DNA of 64,000 bases from Entrophospora sp. SA101 (taxonomy: Eukaryota; Glomeromycota; Glomeromycetes; Entrophosporales; Entrophosporaceae), in the NCBI GenBank assembly GCA_958430865.1, contig CAUDNR010000335.1, positions 128,061 through 192,060 of the forward strand, given 5' to 3'. The position numbers and the translations under genes were made by a program. Below, in pieces: positions 1 to 11,900 of the stretch. A model generated the notes under the pieces. The model ran no database searches, was not told where the DNA came from, and saw nothing but the letters and a program-made list of their open reading frames with translations. Numbering within the stretch: the stretch's first letter is position 1; every line of letters starts with the position of its first letter.

Positions 1-1530
1 CATCTAACAACTGCGAACCAGCGCACACAATTGCATGATCATAATCATTGTTAAATACATAACTAAGTTTTGCAGTATTAACATCATTTCTATTGCTAAT
101 ATTAAATATAAAGCTTTCAGTTGTTTTTTTATACACAAAATCACCACCATTCCAATTTAATGAGTTGTAGCCACCAACTACTTGTTCTAGATTTTGTATT
201 TTATCAATTATAAAAGTCTTATTGATATTGTCATATTTCTGTTTATCATTAAATATGATTGAATTTAAATCATCTCTACTACTATGATATAAAAGTTTAA
301 ATTTATATTTTATATCTTTTATTAAAGTATATTGTGGATTTTTTTTATCAACCCAACTTGCAAAAAGTAAAATAGCCTTTTTGCTAATAATTGTTGTTGA
401 ATCAATGGTTATTCTTGATTACAATAAATTTGATATTGATAGTTTGTCAGGAGCCAAATAATAACATGAAATATCTTTCCACAAAGTTGTAGGAAATAAT
501 TTTTTATATGGCATGATTTTGTCATTAAAATCCTCACTAGTAATATTCAGAAATCTAATTAAGGAGATAATATCTTCAAATATGTTTTCCAATTCTTTGA
601 AATCATCTTCATTTTGCAAGCTTCATAGATCCTTTGACACTTACTTCAATAAAACTCACCTATATAATTATTGAATCAATTCTTTGAAGTCATCTTCATT
701 CAATTCTGAAATATTTTTTTCTCCTACTTTTTCAATTTTTCCAATTTCCCATTGAATATACATGGTCCCCAAATATTAATTTCTTTTAAATTCAAAATGC
801 CTTTTTTTAAAATAGATACTTTTCAATATTTCTGTAATCATTAAATTTTAAGAAATATTCTGCTGTATTATTAATCAAGCTTTCAAAATAATCTTAAGTA
901 TATTAAATGATTGATATCTGAATGAAGTTTGATATAGATTATTTAGATTTTCTGGAACCCATTCTTTCTCTTTTGCAATTAGTTGATTCTGCAAATCATC
1001 AAGTAATTCATTGAAATCTGATTTATTAAAATTTAATTCATCACACACAAGGAGAAGTTCAACAATTTCATTCGGATTCAAATTATCTATGTCAACAAAT
1101 CCATTATAAACATGCTTTTTTTAAAAAACAAAGTTTTTTTATTTTAATAATTTTAGATCTACTGTATAATTAATCAAATTTAATCATTTAATTAAATTAA
1201 ATTAAACTAATCTTACATTAAAATAATTCCAAATGTCTTTGGAGATATATTGTCTTTTTCAAATAAAAAATTATCATCTTCAGACTTTTTTGCCTAATTA
1301 TTTGATAGGGCAGCCTTAAAATATGAGGACCTTGCTTTTAAAATGCACGAATGAGCATTGAAAATTCTAATGTCATCCTGTTCTGCTCTAATTTTAATTC
1401 TGTATCATAAAAATCTGATCCAATTAACATTTTTTTTAGATCATTTGTAAGCTTATTAACATGATTTGAAGGTAAAATAATTTTGTTGGAATTGAAAAGG
1501 CTGCTACTATATTAATCATTTTAAAATTTT
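1..1530 (-). pseudogene. Broken BTB-BACK-TLDc protein gene
   Basis: Read on the minus strand, a BTB-like start at about 1500-1240 (a stretch like DFYDTELKLEQ, then a frameshift to a stretch like AHSCILKARSSYFKAAL) is followed by a BACK-like helical part (1081-875 and 619-419) and by TLDc-like sequence running off the left edge. The frame changes several times and stops intervene, so this is a decayed gene. BTB-BACK-TLDc proteins are a hugely expanded family in Rhizophagus; BTB modules of this kind usually recruit substrates to cullin-3 ligases, and TLDc is linked to oxidative stress responses and V-ATPase binding. It lies head-to-head with a related broken gene at 2470-3437. The family call is inferred from remembered family patterns; the breaks are seen directly. 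Confidence 0.6.
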
Positions 1531-2268
1531 GCGTTAGATTTGATTTATTATTACTTACTAACTAGATCTTGGACTAAACAAAATAACAAGCAATAATAGT
1601 TATAATAATACTTACTTGTATACGGGAAAACATCCTTGATGATCGATGCAGCCTCAATAAACTCCAGGGCCCGTATTACCCCTGGAATTCTGTTGCATCA
1701 TTGTATCATCGATCCATCAGGTCAGATTAGCCTTGTGCACATGAGGAAGATGTGAGAGAATGGCTGTAAAGTGTTCAAGGTAGTATGCGTGCTTCAACAC
1801 TTGCCAATTTCTGATAATCAAACATCGCATATTTGAATTGTTTCTTTTGCAACAGTCAATGCTGCCTTGACATCTTGTAATTATATATTAATAATAGTAT
1901 TATTACGATTACAAAAAGCAAAATATTATCAATGAAAATCTTGTAATTACCCAGCAAGATCTGCTCCGCGTTTTGATTTCCAATTAAAATATTTATAAGC
2001 TAAAATAAAAGTCACCTCATACATATCAATACAAATAAAAAAAAGTACCTCTAGTTAGTTATTAACACGTTTTCTTTAGGAGACCCGAACCAAACCAAAC
2101 AACAACACTCACGTTTTGTCACCTTGGACACTGTCAAAAAATAAATTGTTTTTTGTTTTTCCAAAAAAAAAAATCAATAAATACGCATCTGTCCTCCCAA
2201 AAAAAAAAAACCAATAGGATAAATAATTAGTGTGTACGCGTCGATCAAATCACAAACTTCTTTTAAAC
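1531..2268. other. Stretch without a firm gene
   Basis: AT-rich spacer between the two BTB-TLDc remnants. Between about 1880 and 1625 the minus strand has short coding-like pieces in shifting frames (for example LKHAYYLEHFTAILSHLPHV at about 1800-1740 and RALEFIEAASIIKDVFPY near 1680-1625). They may be decayed exons of one gene that I do not recognise. Confidence 0.3.
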
Positions 2269-2323
2269 ATGCCCAAAGAAAATAAAAAGGAAGCAAAAGT
2301 AACAATCAAGAAAACATCGCTGG
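2269..2323 (+). CDS. Possible orphan first exon
   Basis: An ATG opens a lysine-rich stretch of 18 codons (MPKENKKEAK...) that ends at a good GTAAG donor. No matching downstream exon is visible before the BACK-TLDc remnant, so it may be the 5' end of a gene whose body was replaced, or chance. I do not recognise the protein. Confidence 0.25.
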
Positions 2324-2469
2324 GTAAGTGTTTTAAGGTTGGTGGTAGTTATCGCCCGCCACTCGTCGTCGTTACTCTAGTTTAAAGTAAGTTTAATTTG
2401 TTTATAGATCCTTTATTCAAAATGTTATTTATATTTTCTTCTAAAATAATTAATATTTATTTTAAAAAT

Positions 2470-3437
2470 TTTTTTAAAGATATATATATTCAGAAACCAT
2501 CAATTTAGATAATTTAGATACATCTGAAACTATTGAACTTCTTGAAGCATCTGATGAATTAGATTTTAAAACTACAGATTATATACAAAATCATCTAATT
2601 GATTTAACTTTGGAGAGAGAAGAATGGATCAAAAATAATTTTACTTATTTTTATCAAATATCATTAAGACATCAATCATTTAATTTGCTTAATGATTTCC
2701 TTGAAACATTGGTTATGAATAATCCAGAATTACTTCTAAAGTTCAATGATTCCAAAAATGTTGAAAAGCCAATATTAATATCATATTAAACAATGATGAT
2801 CTTGCAATAAAGGAGATTGATTTTTGGGATTGCATAATCCAATGGGGAATTGGAAATTTGGAAAATTTGGAAAGAAAAAATATTAAAGAATGGAATAAAA
2901 ATGATTTTAAGGAGTTGAAATTTTTACTAGAAGATATTGTTTCTTTAATTAGATATAAGGATATCTCTAGTGATGATTTTTTTACAAAATTGTACCATAT
3001 CAAAAATTCTTTCCTAAGAATTTATGGAATGACCTTTTATGTTATCATTTAGTCCATAATCAAAACCCGATTTTAAATTTATTACCATCAAGAAATTCAC
3101 CAAAGATGCTAGAATCAACAACAATCAATCCAGAACTTACTTTGCTTTTTGCAAGTTGGATTGATATAAAAAGCTCACCATACAATTTATTCAGTGAAGT
3201 TAAATATAAATTTAAACTTTTATATCATAGTAGTAGAGATGATTTAAATTCAATCATATTTAATGATAAATGTAACAAAATCAGCAAGTCTCTTGTAGTT
3301 GCTAAAATACAATCAGATCTATTAGTAAATTCAGATCAATTAGTTGGTGGCTATAACCCACTTGATTGGAATGGAGGTGGTTATAAAAATACAGACAAAA
3401 GTTTTATTTTTAATATTTGTAATATAAATGATATTAG
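2470..3437 (+). pseudogene. Truncated BACK-TLDc remnant lacking the BTB domain
   Basis: Homology to the family begins abruptly at about 2482 with YIYSETINLDNLDT, the end of a BTB domain, so the first ~80 codons are missing. The BACK-like part runs from 2500 to about 3050 and is broken at 2787 and 3050. A TLDc-like part (3106-3437, with TLLFASWID and GGYNPLDWNGGGY) follows, and its C-terminus is cut off where MKLIY-element sequence begins at about 3436. The final codons before the stop at 3469-3471 belong to the element. Function is lost. Confidence 0.6.
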
Positions 3438-3577
3438 TATATCACTTAAAATAACAAATGGGATATTATAAAGTTGTTAATTATGATCACATTACAAATG
3501 ACTAAATTTTGATCCCTGAAATCTTTGGTAATACCAATGTTCACTTTGTCTGGTTTTGTTACAGTATACCCCATATG

Positions 3578-3835
3578 TTATTTCTTTATATCTTTTTCAC
3601 AATCTTGAGCCCCATTCTTAACAGTTTCCCCTGGATTTCTGTCATTGAGATTCTTGACTGGAAAGGGCTCTGTATGAGTGAAACTTGTAATTATTTCGGG
3701 TTCAGCCATGGGGACTTGTACAGGTATGAAATTTTGAGATCTGCATGGGTTTTTTCTTTTAAGATGTTCATGAAGTTTTTGAGGTGTTGCACATGTATAG
3801 CCACAGCATTCACATGTTCTATTCTTTTTTACCAT
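3578..3835 (-). CDS. C2H2-like zinc-finger protein of the MKLIY element
   Basis: An ATG-started frame of 85 codons. Residues 8-32 hold a zinc-finger pattern: CECC, then a helix with QKLHEHL and the end KKNPC, giving C-x2-C...H...C/H spacing like single fingers common in viral and mobile-element proteins. The remaining two thirds are polar and low in complexity. An identical frame exists at 21141-21398 (+). It lies downstream of, and opposite to, the cysteine-rich gene at 3912-4178. DNA binding is an inference from the finger; I do not know the biological role. Confidence 0.5.
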   Translation of the reverse strand: MVKKNRTCECCGYTCATPQKLHEHLKRKNPCRSQNFIPVQVPMAEPEIITSFTHTEPFPVKNLNDRNPGETVKNGAQDCEKDIKK

Positions 3836-3911
3836 GTTGGTCTAACTGTTTTGTTTTATTTTACTTGTATAAAAAATCTTTTCTTTAAATAATTATTTCT
3901 ATATTAAAAAA

Positions 3912-4178
3912 ATGTATGGTGATTATACCTGCTCCTATCTACATAATTCTGGTACCATTTGCGGAAAATCTTGTATGTGCCCTGAAGGGTGTCATTTTCA
4001 CTATAAAACCAAAAAATGGTTTCCATGCTCTGAGTGTGGTAAGCCTACTGCCTCGGTTTTTGGCTGTTGCCCTTTGCATATTAGAGGGTTTTATGTCTAT
4101 CATAGAGTGTGTGACAAAGCTATGAAGTATGGCTCTGAAGAGTATGATCACAAAATTTTTAATTTATCAGGATCTTAA
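3912..4178 (+). CDS. Cysteine-rich small protein of the MKLIY element
   Basis: 88 codons beginning MYGDYTCSYLHNSG. At least ten cysteines and several histidines are spaced as zinc-binding pairs (CGKSCMCPEGCHFH, then CSECGKP, then CCPLHIRG), suggesting one or two zinc-binding modules; there is no signal peptide or membrane segment. An identical copy lies at 20798-21064 (-). Preservation of the open frame in both copies fits a real gene, but the copies are so alike at DNA level that this is weak evidence of selection. No named family recognised. Confidence 0.5.
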   Translation: MYGDYTCSYLHNSGTICGKSCMCPEGCHFHYKTKKWFPCSECGKPTASVFGCCPLHIRGFYVYHRVCDKAMKYGSEEYDHKIFNLSGS

Positions 4179-4402
4179 TCTGAGCCATTTTTATCCAAGG
4201 ACAATTTTTTCAGGGAAATGGTTTAGAGCCTGATTCTGATATGTGAAAAAGATATCATTTGGAATTTTTTGGTTATATTTAGGTGTATATCAGGAACTTG
4301 ATCTGAGCTGTTTTTATCAAAGGACAATTTTTTTCTGGAAATGCTTTAGAGCCTGTTTCTGATATGTAAAAAAAGATATTGGTTGGAATTTTTTCAGTTA
4401 GA
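4167..4402 (+). repeat. Two degenerate 123-bp tandem repeats
   Basis: The stretch starting TCAGGATCTTAATCTGAGCC at 4167 recurs, diverged, from 4290 (TCAGGAACTTGATCTGAGC), each copy holding AGGACAATTTTTT and TTTAGAGCCTG. Between 4400 and 4700 further short repeats follow (GGTTAGATTTTGGTTAGAT twice, TTAATGGAAAGCTGAG twice). No coding frame is evident; it is the noncoding core of the element and also occurs inverted at 20280-20820. Confidence 0.6.
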
Positions 4403-5116
4403 TTTTGGTTAGATTTTTATAATTGTTATACTATTTGGGCTAGCCCTTTTTTAATGGAAAGCTGAGTAGTATAAAATTTCATTAGATTTTTTGGTATCAG
4501 CTGGAATTTTTTGGTTAGATTTTGGTTAGATTTTTATAATTGTTATGCTATTTGGCTTTATAGGCCGGGCTAACTCATTTCATAGATATGAATGTAATGA
4601 ATATCTATTCTCTTTGATAGCCCTTTTTTAATGGAAAGCTGAGTGGTATAAAATTTCATTAGATTTTTTTGTTAGATTTTTAGATTGCATAGCCTTTTAA
4701 GCTTTAGGAGTAATAAAAATGGCTAAAAGTTAGTTAGATAATTAAGAAATCTATAGCCTCTACAGGTGTTTTCTGATATATAAATAAAAAATCAAACCAA
4801 AATGAGTCAAAAATGTGGTCTAAAAATTAAAATTCGCCACTTTCAAGTGTGGCTAAAAATCTGAAATAAAAAACTGTTAGCTTCTTGGCCTTCCAGGAGG
4901 GGATAGACACACGAATGCCATCATGGTGGATTTGTCCCAAATCCCCCTCTTTGGCATTGTGTAGGCTAAAGACCAGATACACTTGTGATTGTAAAGAAAA
5001 AGAACTTCCTCTTTTGCTCACCAAAATGGAAGAATGGCACTTTTTTATGAAACACAAATAAATGGTTTGAAGGAAGAAAAAAATCAACCAAGGAAGTAGA
5101 AACTCATTTAGAGGCT

Positions 5117-5332
5117 TTGGAAGTGGCTGAGGATTGGCATAAAAGACAAAAACAAGAGTTATTGGATAGAATTAAGCATTTAGAAGAGGAAAATAAGCAA
5201 CTAAAAGAGTTAACTCCCCAAGAATTAATAAAAGAAATCAATGGTTTAAAATTTCAATTAACCCAATTACAACAGCAAAATGATCAATTAGTTGCTCAAA
5301 TTGAAGTTAAAGAAACTAAAAATGGACCTTGA
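5117..5332 (+). CDS. Coiled-coil protein, C-terminal part
   Basis: The 71-codon frame is almost wholly heptad-like (LDRIKHLEEENKQLKEL, then LKFQLTQLQQQNDQL), predicting one long coiled coil. The frame is open upstream through about 5080 without an ATG, and the related gene at 22045-22471 has an N-terminal zinc ribbon in front of the same coiled coil, so this copy is probably the truncated tail of such a protein. It converges on the MKLIY gene with a gap of about 55 bp. A near-identical copy is at 19650-19859 (-). Confidence 0.5.
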   Translation: MEVAEDWHKRQKQELLDRIKHLEEENKQLKELTPQELIKEINGLKFQLTQLQQQNDQLVAQIEVKETKNGP

Positions 5333-5387
5333 TTGAAAATAAAAGGTAAATAAAAAAGTAACAAAGTTGAAAAAAAGTAATTATTTG

Positions 5388-5627
5388 TTATTCTGCCAGT
5401 TTTCTTGATTCTTTACTAGAATTCTCTAATACTTTTTTGAAAACTCTTTCTTCTTGGTAAATTTCATAAGTAATCCTTTCTTTTTTTAGATAGGTTTCTA
5501 GTGTCTGAGTATCATTTATTTTGAAAATGTAAGGAGCAATTTTCACCCCTTGTTCTTTCTTCAGAATACTTCTAATGTTGCTATAATTCTTGGGTTCCAT
5601 AATAGATCTGATGTAAATGAGTTTCAT
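5388..5627 (-). CDS. MKLIY small protein, copy 1
   Basis: A 79-codon ATG frame starting MKLIYIRSIMEPKNYSNIRS. The protein is basic, has no membrane segment, is predicted helix-rich, and ends in a lysine/arginine cluster that could act as a nuclear signal. Four versions (here, 19335 +, 21569 +, 52921 +) keep the first 60 residues while differing at many nucleotides, which suggests past selection on the protein. Each version is preceded by the same ~150-bp head. Function unknown; a role in element mobility or replication would be pure inference. Confidence 0.55.
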   Translation of the reverse strand: MKLIYIRSIMEPKNYSNIRSILKKEQGVKIAPYIFKINDTQTLETYLKKERITYEIYQEERVFKKVLENSSKESRKLAE

Positions 5628-5639
5628 ATTAACTATTTT

Positions 5640-5790
5640 TATATAGGAGTAATTCTATATATCACTTAATATTAAACAAATGGGAAATTTTAATAATCAC
5701 ATTACAAATTTTGATCCCTGAAATTCTTGGTAATACCAATGTTCACTTTGTCTGGTTTTGTTGCAGCATGTCCCATATAATACGATTTTA
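5640..5790 (-). promoter_or_regulatory. Shared head sequence / probable MKLIY promoter
   Basis: This block sits directly upstream of the MKLIY gene and recurs in front of the other copies at 19170-19330, 21405-21565 and 52752-52918, and alone at 3440-3580. It contains the perfect palindrome TTGGTAATACCAA, the block AAACCAGACAAAGTGAAC and, close to the gene, a TATATAAAAATAGT box that looks like a TATA element. Its outer edge (GGGGCATGCTGC or close variants) marks the same abrupt boundary in several copies. Confidence 0.5.
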
Positions 5791-5967
5791 GTGGCGCTGA
5801 TGATGCTTTAGCGAGATGATAAAAATAATGTTGACGGAGGAAACAATAGTTATGAAATCAAGTAATGTTAATAACGGCTTTTAAGATCTAAGAATGGACT
5901 TTTTTTAATATTTATTTTTCACAAAAAAATATTAATATATATTCGATTTCTCAGCAAAACTAATATA

Positions 5968-8900
5968 ATGATTGAAAAAAATAAAGTTTCATTATTTATT
6001 ATTACGATATTATTAATTTTAACTTGTTTAACATCTATTTGTGCTGGTGGGCTTCCTGATCCTCCTAAAAGATCGGGGTTTCACGCTTTGCCTGCGCGGT
6101 TTTTTTATTTTAAAGATTCTGGGGTAATTGTTTTAATTATTTTCCTAAAACAACAATTATATTTAATTATATTTTATATTAATTATAATTAATATAATTA
6201 TATTCATTGTCTTTCAAAATAAGGATATCTTATATCTCGATCAATTGGGTGATGTATATAGATCAGAAGATGAGGGTGCTTCTTTTTTTCCAGTTACAGG
6301 AGTTCCTAGTAAAAAAGCAGCCGGTTTAGTTGAGCATCCATTTTCACGAACAAAGGTAAAAATTGATTTTTTCTTTTTTTGAATATAATTTTATTATTTG
6401 ATTTATATTTATCAATCTTAACCCTCTTTATGTTCACATACATACGCACTCTCTCATTTATTTATTTATAGGCGTATATATTAACGCTGGGAAACGAGCA
6501 TTTTAGAACAGATGATAGAGGTAAAACGTGGGTACGGTTTACCACTGAGACTCCTCCTGCAAGACTAGCCCAAGTATTATCATTTCATGCAGAAAGAGAA
6601 AATTATATTTTATTTAGAGGAACAAGGTGTAAAAAATGGGAATGTCATGACGAGGTGAAAATTTATTTTCTTTTTCTTTTTTTTCTTCTAATTGGATTTG
6701 TTCATTCATAATTAATAAATTTGTGTATTTTTATCTCTATATAAATTTATTTATATATAGACATATTATACAACAGATGGTTTTGAAACATCACCAAAAC
6801 TTCTAGCTACTGATACCGACAGTTGTTTATGGGCTGTATCTACAAAAGGTTTCGGTGCTCCCGAAAAGGCCATATTTTGTAAACAATATACTGGTTCTAA
6901 TGACGCTATTCGTAAATTTAGTGACTTCAAATTGGTCATGTTTGAAAATTTTCTTGAGAGTACACCAACACCTGTGGATTTTGATACTGGTCATGATGTT
7001 TCGGGTGTTATAGGCCTTGCTGCTAGACAAAAATTTTTGATAGTTGCTGTAAAAAATCCCAACACTTTTGATATGGCAATGTATGTTACAAATGATGGGA
7101 AAAAATGGATCAAAGCGCTCTTCCCGCTTAATGCTGGCTTTAAAGAAAACGCATACACAATTCTAGAATCTCCAACAGACCATTTGGTGGTAGACGTACT
7201 TTCTGATGAATCAACAACTGTTGGAACATTATTTTCCTCGAATTCTGATGGAAATTATTTTATTAATAGATTGAATCATACAAATAGAAATAAAGATGGT
7301 TCAGTTGATTTTGAAAAGGTGCAAAGTGTTGGTGGTATTTTTTTAGTAAACGTGGTTGGTAATTATAAAGATGTAAATCGTGATAGTTTTATAGCAAAAC
7401 AAGTAAAATCAATGATTTCGTTTGAGGATGGCTCAACTTGGAACTTTATTAAACCACCTGAAAGAGATTTTAGAGGCGATAAATTTCACTGTGATATAGG
7501 TGAAAATAAAAATTGGAAAACTGGCGATTGCTCATTACACCTCCATTCATTTACCTCACCTCATAATTATGGTTATGTCTATTCTTCGGCTGCTGCTCCT
7601 GGTGTCTTAATGGGTGTTGGAAATGTTGGTCCTTATCTATTACCATATGATCAATGTGATACTTTCTTATCATATGATGGTGGCTTAACTTGGAGCATTG
7701 CAAGACCTGGTGCACATAAATATGAAATTGGTGATTCTGGTGCATTGCTTGTTATAGTGGATGACGAACAGCCAACTGATCATGTTTTGTATAGTTATAA
7801 TCGTGGTAAAACCTGGCAACAGCTCGATCTTGGAATGAAAGTACATGCAAGAATGCTTACAACAGATCCAGAATCAACAACTCAAAAATTCATACTTTTG
7901 GGAACATTTGCTTCAGACCATCAAGATGGTGGCACGGCAAGGTTTAGGCATTTTATTTTCCAATTGGACTTTCAAAATCTTTTTAGCCGTAAATGTGAAA
8001 TGGGTAATGGTAACGACTATGAGAAATGGACCGCAAGAAAATTAGAGAATGGTCCTGATTGTCTGATGGGTCACACTTCTGAATATTATCGTAAGAAGGA
8101 AGATGCTGATTGTTATGTTGGTAGAAAATACGAAGACCTCACCGTAGAAGAGAAGCCTTGTCCTTGTACTGATGAAGATTACGAATGTGATTTTCATTTT
8201 ACTCTTGATCCAGTAAGTAACACATGTGTTCGCTCTGGACCACATTACTTGAAACCTGATGAGTGTAGGCCTGGATCTGCTAGCCAAACATATGAAGATT
8301 CATCAGGATATCGACTTATTCCAGGAAATACATGTGACAGTTCTCTACCTAATGCAATAAAAAAGGATGAAGCCGTAGTAAAAAGTTGTGATAAATCTGA
8401 CGCCATATATATTCCTGGTGAGATTTATCATAAAACCATCAACCAAGAATTTGAGTCATCATTTTTCTATTTTCCTGATTCGACTGTTATCATTGCTAAA
8501 ACAACCACTGGTCAAGTCTTGAGAAGTGCTGATGAGGGATTAAATTGGGCACCAATTGATAAACTTGGAAAAGTTACATACATGTATCCACATGATTTAG
8601 ATACTAAACGAGCCTATTTCTTTACAGAAGATGATAAACTATATTGGACTAAAGATCTTGGTGAAACAATCTCTCAAATAGAAAACCTTCCTATTAAGCC
8701 AAACAAATTAGGACTTCAACTTCTTGATTTCCATCCTAAAGAAGCTGATTGGTTGTTATTTGTTGGTGGTACTGATTGTCCAAGTCCAAATTGCCACTCA
8801 GAAGCACATTATTCTCCTGATAATGGTGCAACATGGAAACTGGTGGAGACTTGGGTTCAAAAATGTTTATTTGGAGAAGATTTCAAATTCAATGAAATCA

Positions 8901-11900
8901 AAAAGGAATCTATTGTTTGTACTTCGTACAAGGACAAAAAATCAACAATATCACAAGATAAATTAGGCGGAAAATCTACCGAAAGTAATCCACTTCAACT
9001 CATCAAAAAAGATAGTCCAACATCTTCAAGTGAAGTAATTTTAAGTGACGTTGTAGAATTTTTTGTTTTTGATGAATATATGGCTGTTGCAGTTGTAAGT
9101 TGAACAAATAGACAATCCAATTATAGATTTAATTAATCAAGTGAATGAATGAATGAAAAATCAAATGAATGTTTTTTTGAAATAATTTTTTAAATAAACC
9201 TTTATTTATTTTGCTTATTTTTTTATAGGAAGTCCGTGGTCAATTATTCTTATACATGTCGAAAGACGGCGAAAAATTTAACCAGGCTAAATTCCCACCA
9301 AATGTTAGGGTTGACAAGCAAGCATATACAATCCTTCAATCAACTACTGGTGCAGTTTTCCTTGATTCCTATAAATCAATTGAGGCTGGATCAGAATATG
9401 GAACATTATTCAAATCTAATGGAGACGGTGAATTGTTTTCTTTAAGTTTGGATAACACAAATCGTAACAGTCTTGGAAATGTAGACTTTGAAAAGGTTCA
9501 AGGGATTGAGGGCATTATATTGGCAAATCAAGTGGAAAATACAAATGAATTAGGAACTGGTTCAAAGAAAAAGATCAAGACACTGATTAGTTTTAATGAT
9601 GGAGCTACTTGGCAGCGTATACGAGTTGAAAGTCCAGGATGTCTTGATCAATGTTATCTTAATCTTCATGGGCGCACAACTATTCATGGAGTTGGAAATA
9701 TTTTTAGTGCACCATCTGCTATTGGATTGTTAATGGGTGTTGGTAATATCGGACCTAGTCTTTTGCCTTACACTGAGTGTAACACTTATTTAAGTCGAGA
9801 TGGTGGAAGTACCTGGACAGAAGTAAGACGTGGTGAAAGTTTATACGAGTTTGGAGATCAAGGAACAATAATGGTGATAGTTGATGATGAAGCTCCAACT
9901 ACTAAGATATTGTAAGTCTAACAACAAAATCTGTTTTTTTTTTTTTTAATTTTATATATTTTCACTAATCATTGTAATTATGATTTATATATTTAGGTAT
10001 AGTTGGAATTATGGAAAAACTTGGTCAGAATATAAATTCTCAAATGTACCTGTTCGTGTATCCCTTCTTACAACCAATTCAAAATCTTCGAGTATGAAAT
10101 TTATCTTGACTGGTCATACTACTCCAACCTCAGCACGTCAAGCACAACCAGTTGTTGTCACTATTGACTTTTCTCAATTAGAAGATAGAAAATGTAGGAC
10201 ATTAATAAATTTTTATCATAACAAAAAGAGTATGATATTAACCATTGTTTTTATATTATTAATTGATCAATTATTAGGTATACTTGCCAAGGATGGGTCA
10301 GACCATGATGATTTTGAGCTGTGGTGGCCTACGAGTGGTTCTAATGAATGTATACTAGGCTTAAAAGTGAATATTGTCTACAAACTTTATAATTTTATAA
10401 TTTTTGCTCAAAATTATGAGTTTATTAATAATGATGAAATGTGTACATATTTATAAATATGCTAGACAAAATATTGGAGGCGTAAACCTGATAAAAAATG
10501 TAGAATTGGTGATCTGGAAGGTCTTGTTCATAAGAGTGAAGAAAAATGTCAATGTACTAAAGCTGATTTCGAATGGTGAAAATTTACATACATAAATGCA
10601 TATATATATTTTTTAATTTTATTTTGTGATTAATTAATTTGAAATATATATTTTTTAAAAAATTTGAAAAAATAAAAGCGCTTTCAATTATTGGCGTGAA
10701 GGTGATATTTGTAAATTGTATGGTCACGACGAAGAGCGACCATCTAAATGTATAGGTGAATATGAAGGAAATAGTGGATATGTTAAAATTTCGAAATCAC
10801 AATGTGTAGGTGGAGTTGACTGGGCAAAGAAAATTAAAAAGAAATGTGAAAGCACAGAAAGTAAGTGTGACCGTTCAATAATAATAATAATCATTAACTA
10901 GGTTTTTTTGATGAACACGTTGATAATTTGTTTATATCTAAATATATTGTTTTTATATGTTAATGTTATATAGATACTGAAATAGTCACTTCAATGGTAT
11001 GTATATTGTAATACTTTTTCATGATCATAACAAGCATATATTCCTGTCTTTTTTAATATAGATTCATTATAAACTTATATTATTTAGACAACATTTGAAT
11101 CAATTGTCATGGATTATATCTATTTTAGCAATAATGAGACTATTGCTATACGTACACTAAATAACGAAGTTTGGATAAGTTATGACCAAGGATTTATATG
11201 GAAAATGCCCTCATTTATGGAAAAAGGTGTTAACATCGTTGCAATGTTCCAAAATCCATATTTCAAAGAACGTGTAAGTAGTAGAAAATTAAGCATTCAA
11301 TAACTATAAAAAAAAATTTTTCAGGATAAAAATAATAACAACACTTTTTTTGTTTTTTTTTTTTTCCTCCTTTCTAATATTAGGCATATTTTATTACTTA
11401 TTCAAAAGAACATTATATGACTATTGATTCTGGAGCCAATTTCATTAAACTTAGTGTTGAAATGAATCCTAACTTGCTTCAAATACCTGTTCTTGATTTC
11501 CATCCTGTTAAACCAGACTGGTTAATTTATACAGGAAGTGTAGACTGTGAGTCTATTCTTTCACCCAATTGTCACGCAGTTGCTTATTATACAACAACGA
11601 ATGGACAATCTTGGACAGAGTTAAACAAATATGTGAAAGTTTGTACATGGGCAAGAGATGCTAAATTTAAGACATCGGACACATTGATATTTTGCGAATC
11701 ATATCTTGAAAAATCAGGTTCACAATTCTCATTTATCAACAATCCACTTCAACTTATCTCTAGTACAGACTATTTCAGATCAGAAAATAAATTATTTGAT
11801 AACATTATTGGTCTTGCCACCTTTGAAGAATATATGGTGGTTGCAGAGGTTAGTTTAAATTACTAATATTTAGTCATTAATTATCAATTATTATTGATTT

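Larger units (their letters stand above)
3438..5790 (-). mobile_element. MKLIY element, copy 1
   Basis: A 2.3-kb unclassified unit. In its own orientation (minus) it starts at about 5790 with a ~150-bp head ending in the ATGGGACATGCTGC-like terminus, then carries the MKLIY gene, a convergent coiled-coil gene, a 0.65-kb noncoding part with tandem repeats, a cysteine-rich gene and a C2H2-type zinc-finger gene. A second head in the same orientation sits at 3440-3580 but lacks its MKLIY gene, so this is probably one element abutting the remnant of another. The part from about 3490 to 5090 is repeated, apparently without change, in inverted orientation at 19889-21467. No transposase or reverse transcriptase is visible, so its class is unknown. 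Confidence 0.55.

Noticed and set aside
1620..1880. tRNA or other RNA gene in the GC-richer patch
   Set aside because: No cloverleaf with a TTC-loop box could be formed; the patch looks like decayed coding sequence.
4167..4700. CRISPR-like array
   Set aside because: Only two long degenerate tandem units, no regular spacers, and the genome is eukaryotic.
3438..5790. LTR retrotransposon reading of the direct head repeats
   Set aside because: The heads are direct repeats, but no gag, protease or reverse transcriptase lies between them, and each head fits better as the 5' end of its own MKLIY gene.
8042..8287. Frames inside VPS10 exons on the other strand or in other registers
   Set aside because: Shadows of the coding exons; the VPS10 frame is supported by domain motifs and splice phase.
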